In this document: positions 16,242 through 23,787 of the stretch, piece by piece
Numbering within the stretch: position 1 is the first letter of the stretch
Layout of the letters: every line of letters starts with the position of its first letter
NCBI RefSeq assembly: GCF_019749295.1
Contig: NZ_JACWFG010000020.1
Coordinates: forward strand, 52,029-116,028
DNA: 64,000 nt
Source of the DNA: Neobacillus niacini
GTDB lineage: Bacteria; Bacillota; Bacilli; Bacillales; Cytobacillaceae
Direction: 5' to 3'
Made by a program: the position numbers and the translations under genes
Notes under the pieces: model-generated
Database searches by the model: none
Told to the model about the DNA's origin: nothing
The model's input: the letters and a program-made list of their open reading frames with translations, nothing else

Positions 16242-17495
16242 TTATGCTGTGATTTGTTTTTTGTCAGGGACTTCTTGGACTGGCTTGAATTCGCCTTCTG
16301 TTTTGGAGATGACGACGGTTGCTACTCCGTTTCCGATGAGGTTTGTGATGGCACGTGCTTCTGACATGAATCGGTCAACCCCTAGGATAAGTGCCATTCC
16401 TTCGACTGGTATGGAAGGGAAAACGGCTAGTGTTGCGGCTAGTGTAACAAATCCTGATCCTGTGACGCCTGCTGCACCCTTTGATGTAAACATTAATACT
16501 GTAAGTAGAGTAATTTGCTGCCAAATACTTAGGTCCACACCATATGCCTGAGCGATGAATAATGCGGCCATCGAGAGGTAAATGGAGGTTCCGTCAAGGT
16601 TAAAGGAATATCCTGTTGGAAGAACTAACCCAACAACGGGCTTTGAACAGCCGTAGTTTTCAAGCTTTTCCATCATTTTTGGCAACGCTGCTTCAGAGGA
16701 TGAAGTTCCTACTACTAGGAGGATTTCCTCTTTTATATAGGCGATGAATTTAAAAATACTAAAACCGAACATTTTTGCAATTCCACCAAGTACGAGGACA
16801 ATGAATAGAGTCATTGTCAGATAAACAGATCCCATTAATTTTCCAAGATACAATAGTGATCCAATGCCAAATTCTCCGATTGTATAAGCCATCGCACCAA
16901 ATGCAGCGAATGGAGAAACTTTCATGATGATATTCACGATACCGAAGAAAACATCTGCACATTTTTCAAAAAACTCAATTACAGGTTTTCCTTTATTACC
17001 AAGGTGGGCCAAAGAAATTCCAAATAAGATAGCCAAGAGGAGTACAGGCAACAGTTCACCTTTAGCAAAGGCACCGATAAAGCTGTCAGGAATGATCGAT
17101 AAGATAAAATCCATAAACCCGTGACTAGTTTCAGCAGCCTTTTCTGTATATTGCGAGATATCTCCTTTGCCAGCTTCCGCGTCAATCCCTTTCCCTGCCT
17201 TAATGACATTCCCTACAATAATACCAATGGCAAGAGCGATGGTGGAGACGATTTCAAAATAGAGCAGTGCCTTCCCGCCGATTTTACCAACCTTCTTTAA
17301 ATCTCCCATACCAGCAATTCCAATTACGATTGTCAGGAATATAATTGGAGCAATCACCATTTTTACTAGTTTAATAAAAATATCTGCAATGACCTTTAGT
17401 TGTGAGCCAATCTCAGGAAAAACTAAACCGACTGATATACCAAGTAATATCCCTAGAATTACTTGAGTAGTGAGACTCTTAAAATTAATTTTCAT
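16242..17495 (-). CDS. dctA: Dicarboxylate/glutamate:cation symporter (DctA/GltP family)
   Basis: A 417-residue member of the DAACS family. Visible features are KLVKMVIAPIIFLTIVIGIAGM, the serine-rich hairpin VVGTSSSEAALPKMM, PTGYSFNLDGTSIYL with the NLDGT motif, and TSKGAAGVTGSGFV. Members import succinate, fumarate and malate (DctA) or glutamate/aspartate (GltP) with H+ or Na+. The adjacent DcuS/CitA-type two-component system and the absence of a glutamate context favour C4-dicarboxylates. ATG 17495 has TAGGAGGG upstream. A perfect cre overlaps its 5' region, so catabolite repression is expected. Confidence 0.88.
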   Translation of the reverse strand: MKINFKSLTTQVILGILLGISVGLVFPEIGSQLKVIADIFIKLVKMVIAPIIFLTIVIGIAGMGDLKKVGKIGGKALLYFEIVSTIALAIGIIVGNVIKAGKGIDAEAGKGDISQYTEKAAETSHGFMDFILSIIPDSFIGAFAKGELLPVLLLAILFGISLAHLGNKGKPVIEFFEKCADVFFGIVNIIMKVSPFAAFGAMAYTIGEFGIGSLLYLGKLMGSVYLTMTLFIVLVLGGIAKMFGFSIFKFIAYIKEEILLVVGTSSSEAALPKMMEKLENYGCSKPVVGLVLPTGYSFNLDGTSIYLSMAALFIAQAYGVDLSIWQQITLLTVLMFTSKGAAGVTGSGFVTLAATLAVFPSIPVEGMALILGVDRFMSEARAITNLIGNGVATVVISKTEGEFKPVQEVPDKKQITA

Positions 17496-17520
17496 TCTTC
17501 ACCCTCCTAAATTGTACTTT

Positions 17521-17535
17521 TTGAAAACGATAACA
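17521..17535. promoter_or_regulatory. CcpA cre site upstream of dctA
   Basis: TTGAAAACGATAACA matches the cre consensus WTGNAANCGNWWNCA at every position. It lies 26 bp upstream of the dctA start codon, where bound CcpA-HPr(Ser-P) would block transcription. Confidence 0.75.
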
Positions 17536-17757
17536 ATTTATTGAATTATCAATATATTACGATTTTGTGAACACTAAAAATAGTTTATATTACTTTAAAA
17601 ATTGTTTTGTAATTAAAGTAAGTGAGGGAATGGAAAATATTTTTTGGGAGTTGTTTAAACCATTTAGGAGGGCTGCTGCCAAAGAAAAAAGCTGCCTTAT
17701 TGACAGCAATCTAGAATATTATTTGTCTTGTGGTGAATAGGTCTTATACATCTAACA

Positions 17758-18300
17758 TTAAGAATATAGAGTAATTCCAACCAAACCAGACAGTATTATA
17801 ACATAAACTGGATTCCATTGAAGTTTTAATAAGGCAAATAAAGATAGTCCGAAGATTATTACCGTGCTGATATAGCGGAATGAAACTTGAAAGGTAATAA
17901 GGTTATTGGCAAGTGCAAACTTAAGTGCAGCAAAAATGATTAAACTTGTGACGATTGGTTTTAATCCGTAAAACATTCTTTCAACCACAGGATTATGGTG
18001 CAGTTTAATAAAAAAGGAAGCTGCCGTGATTACTAAGAATAGAGATGGTAGCAAAATGGCAACGGCGGATACGATGGCACCGCTTAGGCCAGCAGTGGTA
18101 TATCCTATTAGAATCGCACTATTGGCTGCAATTGGTCCTGGAGACATTCCTGCAATGGCAATCATATCGGTAAACTGTTCTGTCGACATCCATCCGTATT
18201 TTGTCACAGCTGCTTCAATGATAGGAATCATGGCATAGCCCCCTCCAAAAGAGACAAACCCCATAATGAAAAATGTTTGGAAAAGATTCCACAAAACCAA
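17758..18300 (-). CDS. Chromate transporter ChrA-domain protein, second half (copy 2)
   Basis: A 180-residue CHR half-transporter, clearly paralogous along its whole length to the product of 14788-15330 (shared FVSFGGGYAM, IAGMSPGP, ERMFYGLKPIVTSLIIFAA, WNPVYVIILSGLVG). The start codon is TTG 18300, where copy 1 uses ATG, with GCGGAGGTG upstream. It is 19 bp after the first-half gene. Having two complete pairs in 4.2 kb suggests duplication followed by divergence in specificity. Confidence 0.85.
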   Translation of the reverse strand: MVLWNLFQTFFIMGFVSFGGGYAMIPIIEAAVTKYGWMSTEQFTDMIAIAGMSPGPIAANSAILIGYTTAGLSGAIVSAVAILLPSLFLVITAASFFIKLHHNPVVERMFYGLKPIVTSLIIFAALKFALANNLITFQVSFRYISTVIIFGLSLFALLKLQWNPVYVIILSGLVGITLYS

Positions 18301-18319
18301 TCTGAGACACCTCCGCTTC

Positions 18320-18943
18320 TTAGATACCAGAACCCATGAAATAATCAGGGTTAGTGGTTAGATCCTCTTCCTTGTTATTATTCAATTCAATGCAATGGTT
18401 GAGCTTTCTTCCAAACGAGGTAACAATTATTCCAGTTATGGCTCCAAGAAAAATCACAATAATGGGATGAATGAAAAACAGAAGAGGCACCCCTGCTATC
18501 ATAATGAAGAAAGTAGTTTTGTCATATATGGCCGTTTTTGCTACTTTAATTGCGGCAAATACAATAATTGCGACAATGGAAACAGTTATCGAAGTGAACG
18601 CCGCTTCTAACTTTTGATTATCCTGGATGTTAAAATAGAAAATTCCAAAGGAAATGACAATAAAAAAAGCAGGCAGGGAAACGCCAATCATAGCGGCAAC
18701 TGCACCTCGTATTCCGCCAATCCTATGCCCAATAAATGTGGCTGAATTTACCGCAACGGCTCCAGGGACGGTTTGAGATAAGGCAATCACATCGGTAAAT
18801 TCATCATTTGTCAGCCATTTTCTTTTTTCTACAATCTCTTTTATGATCAATGGGACCATGGCAAAGCCCCCGCCAAACGTAACAGGACTAATCTTGAAAA
18901 AAGTCCAAAAAATTTGTAACACCAACAAGCCTTTCACCTTCAT
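18320..18943 (-). CDS. Chromate transporter ChrA-domain protein, first half (copy 2)
   Basis: A 207-residue CHR half-transporter matching 15352-15975 in length and sequence (FKISPVTFGGGFAMVPLIIKEIV; VIALSQTVPGAVAVNSATFIGHRIGGIRGA; the tail ends GSGI). ATG 18943 has GAAGGAT upstream. It is divergent from the LysR-family gene at 19193, the usual arrangement for a transporter and its dedicated regulator, and is the promoter-proximal gene of its pair. Confidence 0.85.
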   Translation of the reverse strand: MKVKGLLVLQIFWTFFKISPVTFGGGFAMVPLIIKEIVEKRKWLTNDEFTDVIALSQTVPGAVAVNSATFIGHRIGGIRGAVAAMIGVSLPAFFIVISFGIFYFNIQDNQKLEAAFTSITVSIVAIIVFAAIKVAKTAIYDKTTFFIMIAGVPLLFFIHPIIVIFLGAITGIIVTSFGRKLNHCIELNNNKEEDLTTNPDYFMGSGI

Positions 18944-19075
18944 AAAAATCCTTCTTTCCTTTAGGTTTTAAAAAGTACCCAAACCTTGTTAGAAATTTCA
19001 TATGCATAGTTGGATATATTCCACCCTTAATTTAAGTTTCACTCTACTTATAAGGTACTAAAAAACGGCAGGATA

Positions 19076-19095
19076 ATAAATTGCAACAAATTTAT
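19076..19095. promoter_or_regulatory. Candidate LysR-type binding site
   Basis: ATAAATT-N6-AATTTAT, a 7-bp perfect inverted repeat in the middle of the divergent region between the second chrA pair and the LysR gene. Its position and size suit a LysR recognition site. Confidence 0.45.
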
Positions 19096-19192
19096 AGGGT
19101 ATAACAAAATCTTATAGTTAACTGATTTTTTTATAGTTTTGGTATGTTACTATTTAAAATAATTACCTTATTTAAGGTTTGGAGGGAAGAAG

Positions 19193-20101
19193 TTGAACAT
19201 AGAAAGCTTGAAAATGTTTTGTTTGGTCGTGGAGGAGGGCAGTATCAGTCAAGCAGCGCGATTAAGTTTTGTATCACAGCCTGCTGTAACGAGACAGATT
19301 CATCAATTGGAAGATTCATATGGCACTTTGTTATTTGACCGTACGGAGGGAAAACTAAGGGTAACAGAAGCCGGGAAAATATTATATCCTTTTGCGAAAG
19401 CAATAGTTGGTGATTTTAGCCGTTCAAAGGAAGTCATTAAACAGGCGATTGGCGAAAAAAATTTTAGTCTTAATGTTGGTGCTACCTTTACAATTGGGGA
19501 GTATTTATTGCCAAGTTTGTTAGGAAAGTTTAAAAAGAAAAGGCCAGAAATAAGAGTAGCCTTAACAATAAAAAATACTCCTGGTGTGTTGGAGGACTTA
19601 GCCAATGATGTGATTGACATGGCATTGGTCGAAGGAATTGTTGAAAGCAGTGACTTTATTGTTGAGGAATATGCAGATGATGAGCTCATTCTCGTATGTG
19701 CATCTGAACACATTTGGGGCAAGTCAATTCAGATTGAAGAGTTGTTAAATGAGAGATTGATATTGAGGGAGTCAGGTTCAGGAACACGTCTAATTGTTGA
19801 GAACATGTTAAGAGAAAATGGGGTTCTAGATAAAATTGACAGTTATATGGAATTAGGCAGTACTCAGGCAATCAAAAGTGCTGTAGAAGCAGGACTGGGA
19901 ATTAGTATACTTCCAAGATTAACGGTAGAAAGAGAACTACAATTAAATCTGCTCCGTAAAATCGATATAGATGGTTTCACAATCGTGAGGAAATTATGGC
20001 TGGTAAAAAAGCGCCAGCGCTTTAACAAAACCGGGGTTTCCTATTTCGTTGAATTCATTCAAAATGAATCTGAAAAAATAACCAATCAAACGTTTGATTA
20101 A
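19193..20101 (+). CDS. LysR-family transcriptional regulator
   Basis: A 302-residue regulator. Residues 1-60 are the winged HTH (MNIESLKMFCLVVEEGSISQAARLSFVSQPAVTRQI); residues about 90-295 are a two-lobed periplasmic-binding-protein-like effector domain. The start is TTG 19193 with TGGAGGGAAG upstream. It is transcribed away from the second chrA pair, so that pair is the likely target and an oxyanion the likely co-inducer (inference). The last codons and TAA form half of the palindrome AATCAAACGTTTGATT. Confidence 0.88.
   Translation: MNIESLKMFCLVVEEGSISQAARLSFVSQPAVTRQIHQLEDSYGTLLFDRTEGKLRVTEAGKILYPFAKAIVGDFSRSKEVIKQAIGEKNFSLNVGATFTIGEYLLPSLLGKFKKKRPEIRVALTIKNTPGVLEDLANDVIDMALVEGIVESSDFIVEEYADDELILVCASEHIWGKSIQIEELLNERLILRESGSGTRLIVENMLRENGVLDKIDSYMELGSTQAIKSAVEAGLGISILPRLTVERELQLNLLRKIDIDGFTIVRKLWLVKKRQRFNKTGVSYFVEFIQNESEKITNQTFD
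20084..20099. promoter_or_regulatory. AATCAAACGTTTGATT palindrome, copy 1
   Basis: A perfect 16-bp palindrome spanning the end of the LysR gene, including its stop codon. Copies 2 (20140-20155) and 3 (25749-25764, one base changed) suggest a regulator binding site; the regulator is unknown. Confidence 0.6.
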
Positions 20102-20139
20102 ATCGTTAGAAGCGTTGGTATTTAGGGATTTAAACAACT

Positions 20140-20155
20140 AATCAAACGTTTGATT
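20140..20155. promoter_or_regulatory. AATCAAACGTTTGATT palindrome, copy 2
   Basis: Identical 16-bp palindrome (18 bp with flanking T/A), 56 bp after copy 1 and at the 3' end of a small minus-strand gene. Confidence 0.6.
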
Positions 20156-20162
20156 AAAAAGT

Positions 20163-20312
20163 TTACTGGTTTCCTTTTCCGTTTGAATCCTGAATTGAAA
20201 CATTCTTCGGTCGTTCTGGATAGCCGTTCTTACCCGGATCATCTGGACCCGTTAGTTGGTTTCTTTGATTAAGAACCTTACCTGTGAATTCTATTGGATT
20301 ATTTTTTGGCAT
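20163..20312 (-). CDS. 49-residue hydrophilic protein
   Basis: ATG 20312 has TGGAGGTG at 8 nt and opens a 49-residue product, MPKNNPIEFTGKV through QLTGPDDPGKNGYPERP to a Gly/Lys/Asn/Gln-rich tail. It has no Cys, no hydrophobic core and looks intrinsically disordered. The frame could extend upstream to 20444 but the hydrophobic extension has no ribosome site. Small proteins of this style are common, and unstudied, in Bacillus; function unknown. Confidence 0.65.
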   Translation of the reverse strand: MPKNNPIEFTGKVLNQRNQLTGPDDPGKNGYPERPKNVSIQDSNGKGNQ

Positions 20313-20406
20313 TTTTGACACCTCCAAGAATAGTATGGTTGAAAAGTAAATGACAAATACAAAGATGTCGAGTAGATTATATTTAGAAGCCTTGGGGGGA
20401 GACAAA

Positions 20407-20814
20407 ATGACAGCACCAAAACATATCGTTTCTGCAGCAGCCATTGTTTTAAATGAAAAGAATGAGTTATTACTGATTAAAGGACCGCGCAGAGGATGGG
20501 AAATGCCTGGCGGTCAGGTGGAAGAGGGGGAATCTTTGACGGATGCCGTGATCAGGGAAACAAAAGAAGAATCTGGGATAGACATAGAGGTAATAAAGTT
20601 TTGTGGAATTTTTCAAAATATCGATAATTCCATTTGCAATACCTTATTTTTAGGAAAGCCCGTCGGCGGGGAATTAACAACCAGTCCGGAGAGTCTAGAA
20701 GTAGGTTTTTACAAACTAGAAGAAGCTTTAGAAATGGTCACCTGGAGCAACTTTAGGCAAAGAATTGAATACTGTTTAGATGAGAAACAGCATCCTTTTT
20801 ATATTGGTTTTTAG
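20407..20814 (+). CDS. Nudix hydrolase
   Basis: A 135-residue hydrolase of nucleoside-diphosphate-linked compounds. The Nudix box is intact (GGQVEEGESLTDAVIRETKEE then SG, residues about 39-61), with the catalytic RExxEE. ATG 20407 has GGGGGGAG 6 nt upstream; the frame begins earlier, at 20350, but without a ribosome site and with an atypical N-terminus. The fold occupies the whole protein, so specificity (NTP sanitation, ADP-ribose, NDP-sugar) cannot be read. Single gene. Confidence 0.88.
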   Translation: MTAPKHIVSAAAIVLNEKNELLLIKGPRRGWEMPGGQVEEGESLTDAVIRETKEESGIDIEVIKFCGIFQNIDNSICNTLFLGKPVGGELTTSPESLEVGFYKLEEALEMVTWSNFRQRIEYCLDEKQHPFYIGF

Positions 20815-20820
20815 ATACAT

Positions 20821-20849
20821 AAAAAAAGTGGCTCCAAGTTGTGGAGCCG
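20821..20849 (-). terminator. Terminator of the DUF3949-like/zinc-ribbon pair
   Basis: Minus-strand stem GGCTCCA/TGGAGCC (20842-20848, 20830-20836) followed by seven T residues. Confidence 0.75.
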
Positions 20850-20865
20850 CATTTCTACGTTGAGG

Positions 20866-21141
20866 TTATCTTGCATTTTTTTCCCGATGTTTTATTTTAT
20901 AAACAATCGTTGCTAAAATATTCGCGAGGAAGAAAATCATACTCCCCTGCACATTTGCATGTAATACTTGCTCTTCAAATTTCATATTTTCCATCATTTC
21001 ACCCTGACTAACACCCTTTTTCTCATTCTCTTTCCGCATCTTTTCCATTTGCTCAACATATCGATACTGAAAAGGTATTAAAATCAAAGATAATAGAATG
21101 TAACCACCAACAAATATCATTAAAACCTCGCTCACCTGCAT
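20866..21141 (-). CDS. Small two-helix membrane protein (DUF3949-like)
   Basis: A 91-residue protein. Helix 1 is near residues 5-24 and helix 2 near 66-84, joined by a charged region rich in Lys, Glu and Met (MEKMRKENEKKGVSQGEMMENM). It resembles the small Bacillus family DUF3949, but I hold that name loosely. ATG 21141 follows GGGGGAAATG. It lies 17 bp after a zinc-ribbon gene on the same strand, so the two probably share a transcript ending at the terminator just downstream. Function unknown. Confidence 0.65.
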   Translation of the reverse strand: MQVSEVLMIFVGGYILLSLILIPFQYRYVEQMEKMRKENEKKGVSQGEMMENMKFEEQVLHANVQGSMIFFLANILATIVYKIKHREKNAR

Positions 21142-21158
21142 TTCCCCCTTTTTACTAT

Positions 21159-21365
21159 TTATCCGCCAAAGAATAAATCTAAAATATTGGAGGAAGTGGA
21201 TGATTTCTTATTATAGAATTCAGAGTACCCGCATTTTTTACAGAAGATAACAATAAAGGTGTTGTGTTGAACATCAAATAGTTTCGATAATCCGGTTCCG
21301 GTCATGGCCACTTCCTTTTGACCTGCATCTCTAGATCCGCATTTAATACAACCTTTTTCGCTCAT
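21159..21365 (-). CDS. Zinc-ribbon protein, 68 residues
   Basis: Two CxxC knuckles (CIKCG near residue 6 and CKKCGYSEFY near residue 43) form a zinc ribbon with a conserved-looking GYSEFYN after the second, as in small 'nucleic-acid-binding' ribbon proteins of the DUF2082 type. The tail is a flexible Ser-rich stretch ending in FFGG. ATG 21365 has GGAGGGAT 6 nt upstream; a longer frame from 21395 would include the ribosome site. Biochemical role unknown. Confidence 0.72.
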   Translation of the reverse strand: MSEKGCIKCGSRDAGQKEVAMTGTGLSKLFDVQHNTFIVIFCKKCGYSEFYNKKSSTSSNILDLFFGG

Positions 21366-21504
21366 TGCGATCCCTCCAATATTGAACCTTTCCATTTATT
21401 TACGTAAGAGATATTCAAAATGTTTCATAATAATCAAATATTTTAGCTTGTACCCTTACCTGAAAAAAGGTAAAATGCAATAAAACTAGAAAAGAGGGAT
21501 GAAC

Positions 21505-21792
21505 GTGGCATTTGATGTATCATTGTTAGGAATGGGGTATTTTAGCCTAGACGCTGCAGCCGTTGATAAAAGTCCAAGTGAAATGGTAATCACTGACGAT
21601 AAAAAGGAAACTTATTACATTGTTTCAAGAGAAGTTTATGAAGATGGGCCGCAGCAAGAGGGATATAAAATTATCGTTAATGAAGGAGAGTAAGAACCTT
21701 CCTGGAAAATAGAAGATAGATTAATTTCTATCAACGATGATAAAGCCGTACCTATTATCGTAAAGGGTTCGGTTTTCGATGTTTCAAAATAA
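21505..21792 (+). pseudogene. Small protein gene interrupted by in-frame TAA
   Basis: From GTG 21505 (GAGGG 6 nt upstream; ATG 21499 abuts that site) the frame encodes 62 residues to TAA 21691-21693. The same frame then stays open for 32 codons, reading EPSWKIEDRLISINDDK and ending VKGSVFDVSK before TAA 21790-21792 and a terminator. The second part has normal protein-like composition, and no start or ribosome site precedes it, so the simplest reading is one gene of about 95 codons with a nonsense mutation. I do not recognise the family. Alternatively the 62-residue product is native and the following frame is chance. Confidence 0.55.
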
Positions 21793-21806
21793 TTAACACA
21801 AGAAAG

Positions 21807-21834
21807 GGCGTATGAATATGGCATACGTCTTTTT
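21807..21834 (+). terminator. Terminator after the interrupted small gene
   Basis: Stem CGTATG (21809-21814)/CATACG (21822-21827) followed by TCTTTTT. Confidence 0.7.
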
Positions 21835-22024
21835 CGCATTTATTAACAAAACTACTTTCAATTTCAGTACGGTTTTAGTTCTAATATTGGTAGAATGATA
21901 CGAGGTTCAAGGATTAACATCTGGTAGAGAGATTTTAAATTTTGGTTTAGTGAGTTAGTTGGGCAAAATCGATGAAAATACCCATTTGAACATATACTAC
22001 TTATAGCAATAAGGAGATGAAAAA

Positions 22025-22303
22025 ATGGAAGAAGATTTTTATTTTTCAAAAAAACAATTTGTAAAGGGCTTGATGATGCCGAAAAATATTGGCGGTTTAA
22101 TGATGAGAAGAGGTGATATTTCGCTGGCTAAGGTTGATGGGGTTTGGAAAAAATACACCGAATCTGTACCTAGAGGAAGAAAACCTTTATCAAGTTATGA
22201 TGATGTAGTTTTAATCGGTAGTGGAAAAGATGTTGAGATTGTACGTGAACAACTTTTACAAGAGCAAATAGAAGAGTTGATTAAAGAAACAGGCAGTGTA
22301 TAA
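22025..22303 (+). CDS. 92-residue protein of unknown function
   Basis: ATG 22025 is preceded by AAGGAGATG at good spacing. The product has a basic, Met-rich first third (KKQFVKGLMMPKNIGGLMMRRG), a middle with VWKKYTESVPRGRKPL, and an acidic C-terminal helix (VREQLLQEQIEELIKE). It has no membrane segment or signal peptide. The strong ribosome site and the terminator right after the stop argue that it is real. I do not recognise it. Confidence 0.65.
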   Translation: MEEDFYFSKKQFVKGLMMPKNIGGLMMRRGDISLAKVDGVWKKYTESVPRGRKPLSSYDDVVLIGSGKDVEIVREQLLQEQIEELIKETGSV

Positions 22304-22320
22304 AACAAATAAATAAATGC

Positions 22321-22356
22321 AAAAGGGGCTAATAAAATGTAAAATTAGTCCCTTTT
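22321..22356 (+). terminator. Terminator
   Basis: Stem AAGGGGCTAAT/ATTAGTCCCTT followed by T residues, 20 bp after the stop of the 92-residue gene. Confidence 0.8.
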
Positions 22357-22442
22357 TCGTATCGTGAGGATGCTTGATATTCGAGATGTTCCTAATTTTT
22401 AATTAGTACCTAGAATTTAAATTAGCTCATTAATTTACCACA

Positions 22443-23447
22443 CTAAACTTCTTTTGCAATTTCTTTTCTGTTAGGTGCAAGTGGCGGCTGTTCAAGCCAT
22501 TTATTTTGTACCATAAGATTAAACCACTTTTTTGTAACCATAAGATTTTTTAAAATCACACTTTCATAGGTAGTGACTAAGTCTGTTCGCATAGCTGAAG
22601 CTAATCCTGCCCCATGATAGTTTTGCGAAGCTTGAGCCAAGAATCCAATGTGATACAACATTAACTTATCGGAAAACGGAGATTCAGTCGAGGTTGTTAC
22701 CTCTGTTTCCCACGATTTTGGAACTGGTAAATTATCTGCTTGCATTATTTTTGAGAAAGTTTTAATCTGTCCATCTGATACCTTTTCGGAATCTGTTAAA
22801 AACTTTCTCACTTCTTTTGTTTGAGCGACTTGACTGAAAGCAATAGAAAGGGTTTTTGCCATGATGCTTTTTTTAAGGTTGAAGGAAATACTAATGATCT
22901 CGGTCGCTGCTAATTTTCTACCCTTTCCGAAAAATCCATCTATGAAATCTTGACTGGAAACATATTCAGGGTTTTTAGCTGGATAAAATAAAGGGTCTCT
23001 CTGAAAATTCCCTTTCTCCAGCAATAGCTCAATCGTTTGGTGATACATCTTTTTAGCATCGTTATCGCATTCGTCGTAAAAATCTCTTAAGTCTTTTCTA
23101 ACAGAAACACCTAAAGATGTGCTATGCCCTAGCAAACCATGTAAGGTCATGACATGTAAATAATTTAGGCAAAATATATCTGTGAACAATCTTGGTTTGC
23201 CTTCAAAGAGATCAGAATCCGTAAATCCAATTGGAACCGGAAACCCCTCATTCTCCATAGAATCTACGATTTGTTGCTTTTGTTTTTCGAAAGTTTTAAT
23301 AGCAACCTCAAAGATAGCTTTAATCAGCTCGTCCTCAATAATAGAGAACATATATCTATTTACTACATCTGTCATTGTACCATTAACGAACTCTCCCCAC
23401 AGTGTTCCGATTTCGGAAGATGTGAGTTTTAATTTATTCCCATCCAC
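22443..23447 (-). CDS. DUF3231 two-repeat protein
   Basis: A 334-residue helical protein made of two DUF3231 repeats of about 165 residues. Repeat 1 begins LTSSEIGTLWGEFVNGTMTDVVNRY, repeat 2 begins LAATEIISISFNLKKSIMAK; both include a glycine-rich patch near their ends (HGLLGHSTSLGVSVRKDL; NYHGAGLASAMRTDL). The fold resembles ferritin-like/CotF-like bundles found in spore formers. Start GTG 23447 is preceded by GAGGTGG. The single-repeat relative at 9874-10401 shows the family is multi-copy here. No metal site is evident, so an enzymatic role is unproven. Confidence 0.82.
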   Translation of the reverse strand: MDGNKLKLTSSEIGTLWGEFVNGTMTDVVNRYMFSIIEDELIKAIFEVAIKTFEKQKQQIVDSMENEGFPVPIGFTDSDLFEGKPRLFTDIFCLNYLHVMTLHGLLGHSTSLGVSVRKDLRDFYDECDNDAKKMYHQTIELLLEKGNFQRDPLFYPAKNPEYVSSQDFIDGFFGKGRKLAATEIISISFNLKKSIMAKTLSIAFSQVAQTKEVRKFLTDSEKVSDGQIKTFSKIMQADNLPVPKSWETEVTTSTESPFSDKLMLYHIGFLAQASQNYHGAGLASAMRTDLVTTYESVILKNLMVTKKWFNLMVQNKWLEQPPLAPNRKEIAKEV

Positions 23448-23672
23448 TTGACCACCTCAATTGTATTTCAAATTTTTCTTTTGGAATCGTAAATATACTT
23501 AATTATTGTATCCAAATTAAAAATTTCAATGTGCTGCTTTTGTGCAAAAGTGAACTGCAAAGGTAAGCACTTCTAACTTTCCATTTCTAGTTAACAACGT
23601 TTTTAGTAAAGGTTTGTGAAATGTCTCACTTTAACTAACGCTTTAGTTAAATAAGGTTTAAGTACTCCTAAT
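23448..23672. other. AT-rich intergenic region
   Basis: With the terminator that follows, this is the 340-bp gap between the DUF3231 gene and the membrane fusion gene, both leftward. It must hold the DUF3231 promoter. I see only AT-rich sequence with TTAACTAACGCTTTAGTTAA-like symmetry near 23630-23650 and no recognisable gene. Confidence 0.4.
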
Positions 23673-23704
23673 AAAAAAACCCGCCAATTGTGCTATGGCG
23701 AGTT
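23673..23704 (-). terminator. Terminator of the TIM-barrel/membrane fusion gene
   Basis: On the minus strand, ACTCGCCA/TGGCGGGT stem followed by seven T residues, about 85 bp after the gene's stop. Confidence 0.7.
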
Positions 23705-23787
23705 TTGCATGTATATATACATTTCGGTACTTATTTTTTAGAAAAGCACCTCAAAACGGTATCCTTTCCCATTATCGATACGGCTTC

